A stretch of 64,000 bases of DNA, taken from Alnus glutinosa. Its lineage: Eukaryota > Streptophyta > Magnoliopsida > Fagales > Betulaceae. Below are positions 33,801 to 45,986 of this stretch, in pieces. A program made the translations under genes and the position numbers. Numbering within the stretch: position 1 is the first letter of the stretch; each line of letters begins with the position of its first letter. The notes beneath the pieces are model-generated. The model did no database searches and was not told where the DNA came from. It saw nothing but the letters and a program-made list of their open reading frames with translations. The stretch covers positions 37,550,620 through 37,614,619 of the forward strand of contig NC_084887.1 in assembly GCF_958979055.1 (NCBI RefSeq). The letters run 5' to 3'.

Positions 33801-36800
33801 AATAAAAAATAAAATTATGCCGCTGGAAATACTTTTCTTTTACTTTTCCCACTTATTTTGGCAGGGCAGTAGAAATGAAGATAACATAATAGTATAAAAG
33901 AAATTCTAGTCCTCTGGTACATATCAAATTTACTATGAGTTTACCTTTAACGAGGAAAAACTGGAGGACAGCTTTATAAACCAGTGAATAAATATGAAGC
34001 AAACTTTTCCTTCCCACACCTGCCACCTGAAAAACATTAGTTCCTACCGTTTAGCATATTATTAATACACTTGGCATCCAGATGAATGACTAGTAGGCAG
34101 ATAAATAAGAGACAACATCAAGCTGTTCAAAAAGTCTTTGTATTTCATTTTAGATTCCCATGAATTAAAGTGGCAACAGTTAAGGAAGTAGATTGAAACT
34201 GAGTATCATTTAGTATTATATGAAGAAAAAAAAGGTTAATTAATTTTAAAATAGTATTCAGCATTTTGGTTATTCAATAATAAATGGGTTTTCAATAATA
34301 AAACAATGATTTCAATCACCGGGTAGATAATGAGTAAACCATGTTGCAATCATTGAACACTTGAGGAGTTTCCAAAAATAGTTAAAGAGAGATTCTTAGA
34401 TACTCAGCACTTTCCTCCTCTTCTTTTTCCTCCTCCCGTTTTGGTTAGGAGATGGGGGTTGATTTCTATAAATATTACAAATAAGATATCTACTTCTTAT
34501 AGTGACAAGCACACTATCTCATATCCTGTTACATTGTATAACATGATTGGTCAATAGAGCCTACTAACCTTGTCTTAATGAAAATATGTATGAAGGCAGC
34601 CACATAGAAGACAGATTGGATTACCAAAATCAGAATGATAATGGACCCATTTGCAAATAAATGGCAAATCACTGAGACAATGATGAAGCTAGCAAATGAA
34701 GGAAAAGGTTGGGACATCAAAAAAGATAGGAACAAGGAGACGAAAATCGGGACAATGGCGAGGAGAAAAAATGGCAATGGCATTCTCAAATTGGATTCCA
34801 CAGCTGCTAGCATTGAAGGTACTGGCAGATCAAGATCCCAAGCATGTGCTTGCCGCATCAGAGCAAAAAAGATTACAGCAATGGAGAAACCAATTATCTG
34901 CATGAATACAGTTCCATAACATGATAACTATCAACTAAACATGAAGCATTATAAACCAAAACCTCTAATTCAAAACGAGAAGGCAAATCAAATGACAACA
35001 GTAAAAAAAAAAAAAAAAAATCCCGTATTAACATGCACATAACATCTACAAGGAAACAATAAAGCATAATAATTTTTAGTATCAGATATAATAAATCAAT
35101 AGTTGCTTCTCCTGTTGGTCCATGATATAAGAAATCGCCAAGGAAATATCATGCAGAAAATTAGAACATTCCACATCAACACTGTTGAAACTTATCACCT
35201 GTGGGCTATACAAAAGCAAAAATCTACTGGCAGCTGCAGTGACAGAGACATCAATGCTTGTTTTATACGAACAATGTGGGTCCACCTGCAGAGCAGCAGA
35301 GCAATGCAAAAACTTTGATTGTTAACCATGAAGGAATTTATGGAAAAAAAACTGTAGCCTGCGACCATTTCATGCAAATTATCACTCTTGCTACCGTTTC
35401 GAGCTTTCATGTTTTTTAGATATTTTTTCTACTTTCTAGCTAGGTGTCTCTATTGTATACTTTCTATAAACTTGGGTTGCGCTTTTTAATGAATATGCGA
35501 ATACATTTAAAAAAAAAAAAAAAAAAAAAAAAAGTATTTAGGTGACCTCATACCAGCAAGAGAACAGCAGTTTTTTCAGAATTCCAAGTCGAACTCCAAA
35601 GCGCTGACGAAGAATCAACGACAATTGTCTCACTGTACAAATTTGGAAATATGTGAAGCCCAGATGTATCATCCCACACAAGTGCTACAGGTGGGAAACA
35701 GCGCAATTTGCAAAGCCCTGCAATAAAGAGAAAGCTCATAAAAATGCCGATCCACATCCACCAAACTAATGGTCATATTCATTAAAAAGAGGAAGTACAT
35801 AATATTATGAACAGCCTGAGATCTAGGACCACCGTCTCTCAAGAAGTGAAATCAACATAGATGCCAGCTTTAGTCTCAAGTTTTACTCCGGTTAAACCTT
35901 CAAGCACTCTGCAAGTGGAATTATGAGGTTTAAAAAGTTTAAACCCACAATATATATAGGGGGCCTCCCCAAAGGGAAACAAGTCAGGGACCAATTCAAC
36001 GGATACTTGGATCCACCTCCTCCAAATACCTGTTTGGACAATTGTGAAGACTATCCACCTTCAACTACATCAGTATTGGTTTTTCTTAGCCAACCACCAA
36101 TTTTTTCCTGGACGGCTGCGTATCTAGCACCTCTAGGGATTAGTTTTAACGATTTCCTTGTCTTGCTTTCTTCTTCTTCTTAATTGTCTCTCTTGTATAC
36201 CCCCTGTATACTTGATTGCGCTTTGCGTTTTTCTAATAAAATTCTCTTACTTATCAAAAAAAAAAAAAGTGTATAATGTCTTTTAGTTGTAAAGCTTATT
36301 GTAGATTAACCACTCCTTTCATTATTTTACTCTCTATTGTCTTTGCTCAAACCCACATCAATTTAAACATAATATGCCATGCGCTTATGTGCATGCATAC
36401 AAATGGAACAATGAAATATTGCATAGAAAAAAGTTGTCATGGTAAATTAATGTAAAGCTCTGTACAACCTTAACAGATCATTCACAGCGTGCTGTACCTC
36501 AATACGGAAAATATCTTTACTAGCAAATTCATAACTGTATGTGTTTGATTCATGGTTCAACTTTCAGAAACAAGGACATAGAGTGTCCAGACAAGACTAT
36601 GCTCCACTTATAAATGACATTCAAACAGTCATTTTATCATGGTTCAGCTCCCAGAATTATCTAACATTTGGCATTAAATGCATCTTGGTACACACTGAAA
36701 AGATATTTGGCAATGCTTATTTAGACATAATCACTCTAAAATGGAATAAAATAAATGTGTGAACCTTTTCAGATCAAGAATATTCATCAATCCATAAACC

Positions 36801-39800
36801 TTAGTAAGTCTTGGAATGTGGTCAATTATGCTCCATATAATTCAACAGCTTATTCTTTATGAAAGTCATAATCAAACGTCATAGTTGACATGATCTGGCA
36901 GGACTAAAGACAATCAAAACTATTACAAGGAGAAAATAGAACTTTAAACTGACTGTTGAAAAAGATATATAGTTCTTACTACCGTTTTCTTCATTTCCAG
37001 CCTCTCCATCTTGTAGCCCAGAATTTTTAACTCCACAGCCCACAGTTTTCAATGACAAAGTAACAGGTAGAAGGCCTAAGCTAATGGCAAAAGATAGATT
37101 GAGAGCAAGAGGATGATCCTCCTTCACAAGCATGTCCTGCTTCACATTGAATTTATGATTTGTGAAAGATCAGTTAGATAAGTCAATGGAACTAAATATA
37201 AAACAGAGATAGATAAATTTTCTAAGATTTCAGATTCCCAGAAGCATTTAAGCTACTTCAAGAAGATAATAACCTTATGAGAATAGATAGATTGAAGCAT
37301 CAACAAGGATGGTAATTCTATCTTTCCTTCCTCAGGATTATAGAACTGCCCAACTGCCATGGATGCTGCTGGTGGAGGTCTGCCTGAAACAGTCTGAGCA
37401 CCAGATTGTCACCACACATTTACATCAGCCTTTTTTTTATTATTATTATTTCTGAACAACACGTTTACATCACCTAAAACACTTAAGTATCATATCCAAC
37501 AAAAAAGCAGCATTACTACAGAAAGAATCAATACCAGCAATAAGTTTCCACAGCAAGTTTAAATTTTTGTTTAATATGGTAAAAATATTCAATCCTCTCA
37601 ACTTATTAAATTATTTATAAGGAAGTTACCATATTATCTACAGGCAAAGATGTTAATTAATTATGACCAACAGAAATAAGATGTGTTTAAGTCAATTGAG
37701 GATAAAAAAAATCCCACAACTTATTACTTAAAAATAAAAAAAAATAAAAAAAACTGAAAATGAGGCAAGAATAGATATCCTTAGAATACTGGAGAAAAAC
37801 ATTCCCTTGCAGCAAATATGACAATATGATATTATTGTAAGAATATACAACCACTTCTCAGAACACAAAAGCAGCCCATTACAGAGCTTATCATGGCAAT
37901 GTCCCCAAATGGTCCTTTAATTTAGGAGTTCCAAGAAGACAAATTGAAGATGTAAAAAACAAAGCAAATAATATGTAAAAAATTTATGCATGTCCATCAT
38001 TTTGTGAGGAGGCCTTTAGCTTTTTCCTCTTTCTTAAAAGGCACGTCCGTTAGTAAAAATATATAAAAGGTACAAGCTATTAACAATGTAAAAAAAGCAA
38101 AGGCATTGCATGGGTTTCTGACATATGCTTAGGAAGGTGCATCCATGAGATGAAAGCAAGTTTCAAACAGACACAAAAAAAAAAAAAAAAAAACGAAGGT
38201 TTTAATAACCTCTCCAATGCAGATATAATAATGAAATTGAAAGCCAAAAATCGTCATAAAAAAGAATGAAGGTCAACAATACCGGACGAGGTGCAACTGA
38301 GATTGTCAGAAATCTGAATCCACGCATATCCTCTGGTCCCAACCAGAATACAGCAGATGGAGGAGGTTGCTCAGTCTGACTGCCAGGTTCAATCTAATAA
38401 ACATACAGAGGGTTCGGAAATATGAGTATGCCAATCACATCAGCTGACAATTCTGTTAGTCCAACCAGTCACTGATAGCAGCAAAATGTTAAACCTCCCA
38501 CTTAACAAAGTAAAACAGATTTCACCCAGACAAGACACAAGATCCACTTCAAGTCAGGAAGAAGTACATAGTATAGAAATCAACATGTTCATAAATGTGA
38601 GTTCTAAGAGAACGTCTTGAATACAACAGTCAGTACCTGTGTTGGGGCTGGTCCTGATGGAATAGGCACCATCTTCGATGTCACCTCAAGAATCCTGCTA
38701 CTCAAAGGCAAGTTTGAAGTTGACATTCCCTTTTCCGGCCACAGATGAAGTCGAACCCCAGAACATGGAGCAAGGTTTGTCACAAATATGAAATGGCTTT
38801 TACCATTAGACCCCTGCACCACACAGATTGAACTATGATCAATTTTTGGCTAGGAAATGCAAAAAATACAAACAGAAGTAATGAATGATATCACAAACAT
38901 GAAGACACAAAAGAGGATAAAAATGAACTTTAAATGCCACCACTATAAAAGATAATTGAGCTCAATTTATAAATCTTAGAACATCAGTGAACTTTTGAGG
39001 ACTAGTAGTTAATTCAACTCCCAAAACAGTAAAGTTTGACCAGAGACAAAATTTTGACCTTCTAAGCTCAAAATTACAAAAATAATATCAATGATAGAAA
39101 CAACATGCACAAAATTTTTATTTTATTTTTATTAAAAAGAAAAAGAAAAAAAACTCTTGCTTACAAGCATGAATCATGAAAAGAGGGACAATTGAAAATG
39201 AACTCTAAAGAACCAAGTATCTCAGAAATCAACTGTAGGGAAAAGAATAAACATAATGAAGCAAATTTCTTTCACAATTGCATATAAACGCTCTGGAGAA
39301 GCTAACCAGTTTCTGTATGTCCAACCATCGCCTCCGACCATCCATTGCTAAAACAGTGACAGTGGTTGTCTCAATGTATAGATCCCTCTCAAGGCCATCA
39401 TCACTCCAATGAACGTTGCTGGGACAAGCAGCTGAGGCATGCAGTAGAGATCCCAGAGCAATGATATGCAGGCCCAGAAGATTTTGCAATGATTTTGTAT
39501 TTCATAAAGGTAGTAAAAGAGATGACAGTGTATCATAAAAATTGAAATTTTATGATAATAGTGCATAGCTTTGACTCTCCTATCTTATGCAAGGGACCAA
39601 AGAGTCCCCCCCATGCTATGAAACTTTAGTTTTCATGGTTATAAATCTCAGGAAGCACATTTTTGCATGGTTAAATATGAGAAGATCATAACAGTACACA
39701 TTTGACTGCAATAACAGCTTAACTTCAAGCCTCTTTCTATTGTATGTAAAGCATAATTTCAAATCTCTGTAGTTTTTCAACACTGAGAACTACAGGCATA

Positions 39801-42800
39801 TGCTTTTCAGACAAAAATATTATCATATGGATACTAGTATGCCAGATGTTCAATTATTCAAAAACGCATACGCGTTTTTCTTTCTCAAAAGAAATTCAGT
39901 CACAGGCACTGGATACGGTTGAAGTCTTGTTGTTTTTAAATCAGTAAAGATAAGATAGCGACCAAAGTTCATCATGCAATTAGAAAGCTTGCAATAATTG
40001 CTGACAATACTACTACTCATACTATTAACCAAACATCAATAAACAATTGCTTCTTCATGAGCTCATTATGAAATCAAATTTGTTTATTAGAGAAGGAAAA
40101 CGCCACCAGAATAACTCTAATTGGATTTTTTTTTTTTTTGTTTATTACTTTGAGTAATTATCTTATGTTATCAAATAGCTAAATCTAAATGAGATTCTGT
40201 AGTGAGCAACAGGCTTAGTGCCCAGTTGCACCAACTACGGGCCAGACTGGATTTTTTTGATAAGTAAGGGCCAGACTAGACATATACGGCATTTTTTGTT
40301 TCCTTGTTTTTGTCCCCATGAAGCAAAAAAATTGAAAAATAAACTAATAACTTTGATTAAGGAAAAGGATTTCAGACGTTCCTTAACAGCAGCATAATAT
40401 GATTCATGATGGTTAGAAAGAACAAATAGTAACTTTAGTTCAACCATATACTAACTGCTTTCTGTTAAGAAAGAACAACAAAGCTAAAAGAAATTAATTT
40501 TTCTAGTTCACTGAGGATAAAAGTTATTGCTTTAAATGTCACCCCTAAGAATTACGTAACATGAAGAAATGATCATGGTTTAAAAGCTCAAACTTTTATA
40601 CCAAAATCACTTAGCATGAACATCGATTCTAACAGCAAGTTTGCTTCAGAGTCTAAAAAGGTAAAAATGTCCCAGAACTTTAAGCCAATTGAAATGTGCA
40701 CAAGTGTAGTTTTCTGAGAGCAGAAAAAGAAAAGGAAAAAAAAAAAAAAAAAAAACAGAGTATAATACCAGGAACATGTTTCGGCTTTTGAGATGTTAAG
40801 TGTGATTGCATCATCCAATCAAACCTCTTTGGTAAGCCACTACGGAGCATTCTTGTGAATATCGCAAGTCTCTTTTGAGTGTCAGGAAATGGCTGGCCTG
40901 TTCTGGAGTCTATCAAACTCAGAAGAGTGTGCGACACCTAGATAAGAACAATGTCAGAACCACTTAAAGATATGTTAAATTTGAGTTCAAGAATAGAGTT
41001 GCACTCACTTGGACTACTAGCTGATTACACCATAGTATAGCCTGATGTTCCATTGACAACCACACATTTCTCATGCCAGTACTACTGATCATAAAGCCAT
41101 TAGTGGGAGGCACAATACCATCAAGGGATTCTAATTTCGTCCGTACCTGATGACAAAATGCAGAACAGTTCATCCAATCAAGTTAAGTTATATCCGAATA
41201 TATAAAGCATTTATATACAAAAAAAAAAAAAAAAGGCACAACAAAAATAAAGCAGAGTTAACTTGGTTCATCAACCAGTAAAAAAGAGCCAACTTGCATT
41301 GACCATGTTACATGAAGGATCCACAACAAGCATAACAAAAAAGAAAAACTAGCAAGCAGCTACTCTAGTGTATTTAAGAAAGAGCTTCATGCCTAATTAA
41401 TTTGCCGGATCCTGCATGTCAATCATTATTTTTTTTATAAGTAATTGGCCTCAAGGAGAGGGGGAAGAAGAGATTCGAACTAGTGACCTCCGCTTCATGA
41501 GACATGGTCTCCAACCGATTGAGCTACCCGATTTGCATGTCAATCAAGTTTCTACTGGCCACTCCTTTATAAGTTTCATAGTCAATTTGACCTATGAATT
41601 TTCTGGAAATTATAAGAGCTGATAGATGTAAAAAGGACTGACATAGATGAAACATTAAGCCAGATTTTCATGACATCTACATTACACACAGTTGAGTTCT
41701 GGGCCATACAAACACATAAAGCATCCTTCTCAATTTAACTAGGCAAACATTTTTGTGGATTATCCACCATACCAGAGCTAAAGATGCAGAGATATATCTA
41801 CCTGATAATCATGATAACCACCAGAAATGGAGATAATGACAACATTAGAGAGTACAGGACCAGACACATAACGTCCTGTGCGAGTGGTTTCGACCTCATA
41901 TCCCTTTCTCCATTGCTGATTTACATGTGCAAAGTAATGACCCAAGGAAGGTTGCAGTGCCACAGGAGGTGATCTGAATAAAATAGGTGACCCTGTTAAA
42001 CTTGGATCATACAAACAATTTGTAAAACCAAAGCCATTTTGTCTTCATTAAAAGGACAAGGAAAAAAAAAAATATAGAAGCCACAAGACTCACTGGTGTG
42101 GGCTTGAAAGTGTAAGAACAGTTTCAACTGCTGACTTCCTCAAACGAGGGTGGACAATAGCAGCTCTAGCAACAAAACCACCCATAGAGTGGCCAACTAA
42201 TATAACACTTTTTGGCAAACTCCCAGAGGTTGCAGCACCTTCTTTCGCTCGAACATCAAAAGATGCTTTATACTGATCCAAAATCTGCAAGCACAGCCAC
42301 ACATAGCTATTGCACAAATTGAGAGACGTGAACAAAAAACTGAGCCTCCAACAAAATAAATCTATCTTGAAGCCATTAGGCGGATGACTAAGGAAACTAA
42401 CAAGTAGCCCCAGTTGAGGACAAGAATTGACAGAATCATTAAGTGCCACTAAGGTTTAATGTGATCAATTATGACGTTGAAATATAACCAAGGTATATCT
42501 TTTTGATCAGAGGTTGAATCGATCATTAGAAGAAGAATTAGGCCAAAAATTAGGATACATTCTGGGAAAATAAAACTTCCATCGAAGAGAAGCAAATGAA
42601 AGGCTTTCATAAAAATTCTCATAGAATCGAGAATGAAGTTTTCATTCTGTACATGCCAGATCATGAATTAGTAACTGCATCCAATCTCCAAAAAACAATC
42701 CCAATTGTTTCGAACTTTCTATTTTTGGAATGGAATATTTACGGAATCCCCACAAATGAGAAGATAAGAGGAAGACAATGAGAGTGTACTTTGAAGCTGT

Positions 42801-44606
42801 GGAAAAAGGTTATAGTGGCCACTAAGACGTACATGCTTATTAGTTCGGTGTCAAAGTTTTATGCCATTACACTTAATATTGAGAAGTACTGGGATGAGGT
42901 TCCTTGTTCTCCAATATTATCAAATACATTTTGTTAGTCCAAATGCAAAGTTCTATGCCATTTGTCTTAATTTTCATTAAGACTTTCCTGCTGTGCAGTA
43001 CTGAAAACATGTTAATCAAAAATATCTCTGTACTAAACAGAAAAAAGGTTCAAGACCATTCAATCTCAGTTCATCTTATCATCCAAATTTCATATGCTAT
43101 TTGAGTAAATAGTATAAAAAATGATATCAAATTCTATACCCTGTGAATGGCATTAACAACATATTCCGTGTGTTCTTCAAGTATTCCACCATCCATTGCA
43201 GAATGTTCACCTTCAAGATCCACAGCAAACCAGTCTAGCCTGCAAGTATAGCGGTTGGGTAATTGAAAGCCAGCTTCATCAAAATCCAATCCTCCCTCTT
43301 CAGGAGTTAGGGAGGCTTCTTGGTAAAATGCACGCTCAAGAGGACCTCCTTGAAATGCCCTATCAGATTCTGCTGCCACGGATCGTACCTGTAAATTGTA
43401 ATGAGGACAAAACAACCAAAAGAATCTTGTAAAGATAACAATCTTGACAATAAAGGTACTTATATATTTCTCTATTATATAATGCACACTACAATTCCAT
43501 ATATACTAGACTAATAATAAGCCTGGATTTCAACAAGATCTGATATACCATATGTAAAATTTCTACATTCCTTCTAGAAGACAACCAAATATGTGCCATA
43601 TCATATATCAATTATTAATGTCGTATATACAATTTGGTATATTATTAAGGCAAAAAAAAAACATTTCTATGCAAAGAAAAATTGAATTGGGATCAGATCT
43701 ACTTACTTCAAATTTCAGCTGTTTTAACTAGATTATAATAATTCAAACAGTTAACAAAATATCATACCACAATCCCTCACTGAGTCAGTAAGATGGGTCA
43801 GATTTATATTGTGATCCAACTTATCAACAAGTCCACACTGAACTAGAACCTCATTCAAGTGTATACAAGGAGTGAAGTAAAACAATCACCACGCTAATAA
43901 TGCCACTTGGCCATTGCAAAATTTAAAGGGTAGTCAAGAAAAAGAAATTTTGAAGTACGAACTATCAAAGATGTTATAATTATGAAAGTGAGTATGGGAG
44001 AAAGAAAGAACCTGCTAAACTTTTGGGGAAAAATTAAATTAAATTGTGCATTATACTAATAAACGATTACCACTTCCTTTGCTATATTGTTGCAGCAGAT
44101 CTTGCATCATATCTTGTGCTATGAATGCAGATATCTATTCGTAATTCCAATTTGAATTACTTTCAGTAGTATTTAGAAATACAATTCTTCTTCAATAAGT
44201 TGTCATTGCTGAAAAAACGGTGATCAACACCAAGACTAGCTTTTGAAAGGCTAAATAACTAAGCGTTTTGAGACCATTCTAATCAAATTCAAAGAGATAA
44301 TGACGAGGACCTTGCCTGTTTGTAGCTACCACCGTTGCCTGGAATGAAAAGGACTGGAACACCACTTAGCTTCTTAAGGTGCTCCTTAAAATCTATCTTT
44401 TTCCATCCCTCATGGTACAAATACAATCCATACTTTGCCGATGATACCCCTTCCGGTGATGAGACCGGGATGTACGTTGGATACATGTATGTCATGACAC
44501 AACCATTTGAAATTGGTTTTAACAAGCCGTACAAAGCAGCAAGACCAATCCATACAGCTACAACAACAAGAGTCGCTACTCTAAATTTGGCTTGGAAGCC
44601 TTGCAT
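30875..44606 (-). CDS. GPI inositol-deacylase, PGAP1-like, 18 coding exons
   Basis: In the ER membrane PGAP1 removes the inositol acyl chain from GPI anchors after attachment to protein. Exons: 44606-44316, 43388-43140, 42284-42094, 41973-41802, 41146-41009, 40937-40769, 39431-39307, 38813-38637, 38393-38283, 37393-37274, 37136-36983, 35717-35554, 35285-35199, 34897-34569, 34026-33945, 33710-33571, 32071-31798, 31207-30875; total 1101 residues, about the plant family length. A transmembrane helix lies at about 8-30. The alpha/beta-hydrolase domain has [13 protein letters not shown], then [14 protein letters not shown], and the lipase motif GHSMGG with catalytic Ser213. Many hydrophobic helices follow from about residue 720 (for example [26 protein letters not shown]). 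The C-terminus is basic ([11 protein letters not shown]). The intron after exon 1 is GC-AG; all others are GT-AG. A leader exon near 45500-45416 probably joins at 44681. Several introns hold LINE and SINE insertions. Confidence 0.95.
32908..33015 (+). mobile_element. LINE 3' tail in a PGAP1-like intron
   Basis: The order of motifs (GTGTCACTCTTGTATACTTT, a T/G-rich stretch, TTTCCATAAAATT, ATTCATCAAAAAA) matches the 3' tails at 35435-35540 and 36181-36269. No target duplication was resolved. Confidence 0.55.
35435..35534 (+). mobile_element. LINE 3' tail with long poly(A)
   Basis: It contains CTAGCTAGGTGTCTCTATTG, then ACTTGGGTTGCGCTTTTTAA, and ends in about 25 A. The order of motifs agrees with the minus-strand copy at 48498-48594, which has target duplications, so this is a 5'-truncated copy of the same LINE family. 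It lies in the intron after exon 13 coordinates 35285-35199 and before 35554. Confidence 0.75.
35940..36269 (+). mobile_element. Longer LINE 3' end with poly(A) in a PGAP1-like intron
   Basis: An open frame to 36183 is followed by CTCTCTTGTATACCCCCTG, ACTTGATTGCGCTTTGCGTT, AATAAAATTC, TTACTTATCAAAAAAA. This is the best copy of the family's 3' end, with a plausible AATAAA signal. The left limit is uncertain because no target duplication was found. Confidence 0.6.
40249..40267 (-). mobile_element. 19-nt LINE micro-insertion with 10-bp target duplication
   Basis: The insert GGATTTTTTTGATAAGTAA lies between two copies of GGGCCAGACT (40239-40248 and 40268-40277). On the minus strand it reads TTACTTATCAAAAAAA plus three bases, which is the 3' terminus and poly(A) of the LINE family seen at 36269. 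It is in an intron of the PGAP1-like gene. Confidence 0.75.
41426..41533 (-). mobile_element. tRNA-derived SINE in a PGAP1-like intron
   Basis: The minus strand starts GGGTAGCTCAATCGGTTGGA (pol III A box TAGCTCAATCGG) and has GTTCGAATC (B box) about 50 nt later. It ends CAATTACTTATAAAAAAAATAA, so the tail resembles the LINE terminus (TTACTTATCAAA) and was probably mobilised by that LINE. It is flanked by TGCATGTCAATCA at 41413-41425 and 41534-41546. The tRNA fold is not complete, so this is a SINE and not a tRNA gene. Confidence 0.9.
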
Positions 44607-44621
44607 TGTGGGATCAACCTT

Positions 44622-44648
44622 TTACTCCTTGTCCAACTTACTTTGCAT
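44622..44648 (-). promoter_or_regulatory. Upstream ORF in the PGAP1-like leader
   Basis: An ATG at 44648 opens eight codons (M-Q-S-K-L-D-K-E) to a TAA at 44622, 16 nt before the main start. If the mRNA leader includes this stretch, it would be read by scanning ribosomes and could lower translation. Its inclusion depends on the inferred leader splice acceptor near 44681. Confidence 0.5.
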
Positions 44649-45415
44649 ATCTTTCTGCCCGGACCAAGAATTAATGTCCTAAAAAAACAACGAAAAACAA
44701 GCAAACCAGCAATCAAGCTTTCAATTACGAAAATTGTCCAAAATATCAAAATTTCACAATGCAAACCAACCAACCACAACACTCAAAAAAAAAATTATTA
44801 TATAACCATCCATGAACACGATTTCAATCCACCAAAAGCAAGGACGTGACAAAGTGTCTCATTCTCTTTTCTCTTTCTACTTCGTTAGCTTCGAAGAAAC
44901 CCACACCAACAGAAACTTGTATAAAATAATACAACATCAAGCTTTGGACACTGTGATAGCGAAACAAAAAATCCATTATAAACATCACCAAAACGACATT
45001 GAACAGCCATAAGCATCCCAACAACATACACATTTCTATCGAATCAAAAGTAAGTCCAACAAATCTAAGAGTCGCACCAACTTGACAGCCCAAGAAATTG
45101 AGCAAGTTGCTGCTTAGCAAAATCGAAAACAGCCTAAGAATCATGCATACATACATATACACACTGACACACACACGCATGTGCATGCATACATACATAC
45201 ATATATCAGGTTAAGCTCAATCTATCGCCCTCCAAGGTTCCAAACCCGTATTCAGAAGTTAAATAGTCGTAAAATTTGTTGGTAAGATCGAATTTCCTTA
45301 AACTACAGAGAGATCTGTTGTGAACAAAGTTATATTAACAAGTAAACAGTGAGCATTATTTAGATAGAGTGAATGGATCTGAATCACGAAAGTAGAACGT
45401 GAAGGAATTTTTTAC

Positions 45416-45760
45416 CTGATCGGAGAATCACCGATAAGTTTTGGCCGATTATAGCTGTGAGATTGAGCTTGTGGAGACCGATCGGGTACTGAGAGGTCTA
45501 CCGGAGTGTATTCTGGTCTTTAGATGGAAATGGGAAAGGAAATGACGAAATAAGAAACGAGGGATATGGGTCGTACGAGGTTGGGTCGGATCGGGTTGTA
45601 ATTAAATACGTATAGGACCAAAGGTGTTTGACAACAATGACAAGCCCCCCACGATCCCACCCCCAACCCACACCCCCCCCCCCCCCCCCCCCCCCCCCAA
45701 AAAAAAATATATAAATAGCATTACTCAAAAAAATATAAAAATATAAATAGCATTACTCAA
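45416..45760. promoter_or_regulatory. Probable promoter and leader exon of the PGAP1-like gene, with a poly(C) tract
   Basis: A good minus-strand donor (CGATCAG followed by GTAAAA) at 45415 suggests a noncoding first exon upstream of it. About 170 bp further up is an uninterrupted run of 26 C (45673-45698). ATAAATAGCATTACTCAA occurs twice (45711-45728 and 45743-45760), next to the hairpin element. Confidence 0.4.
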
Positions 45761-45986
45761 CCCCCTTCTCCCTCTCCCAATTTTTTCCTCCCTTTTTCCC
45801 CACTCTTCCGGGCCCACTCAACAAACCTTGTCGGAAAAAATTTGGACATTTTTTGCCCCTTTACTTGTGCATCCAGCTTCTCTTTGAGTGGGCAAAAAAT
45901 GTCCAGATTTTTTCTGGCAAGGCCTGTTGAGTGAGCCCGGGAGAGGGGGAAAAAGGGAGAAAAAAATTGGGGGAAGGGGAAGGGGG
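45761..45986. mobile_element. Long hairpin (fold-back) element of 226 bp
   Basis: The left arm (CCCCCTTCTCCCTCTCCCAA, TTTTTTCCTCCCTTTTTCCCC, CCGGGCCCACTCAACA) pairs with the right arm over about 105 bp; the reverse complement of the right end reads CCCCCTTCCCCTTCCCCCAA and continues with CCGGGCTCACTCAACA. A run AAAAAATTTGGACATTTTTTGCCC is also mirrored. Only about 15 bp remain unpaired in the loop. It looks like a MITE, but no target duplication was found. Confidence 0.75.

Noticed and set aside
41460..41530. tRNA gene on the minus strand
   Set aside because: A and B boxes are present, but the acceptor and anticodon stems do not complete, and target duplications plus a poly(A)-like tail show a SINE.
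45498..45728. 76-codon ORF with a glycine run
   Set aside because: The glycines come from the poly(C) tract on the opposite strand.
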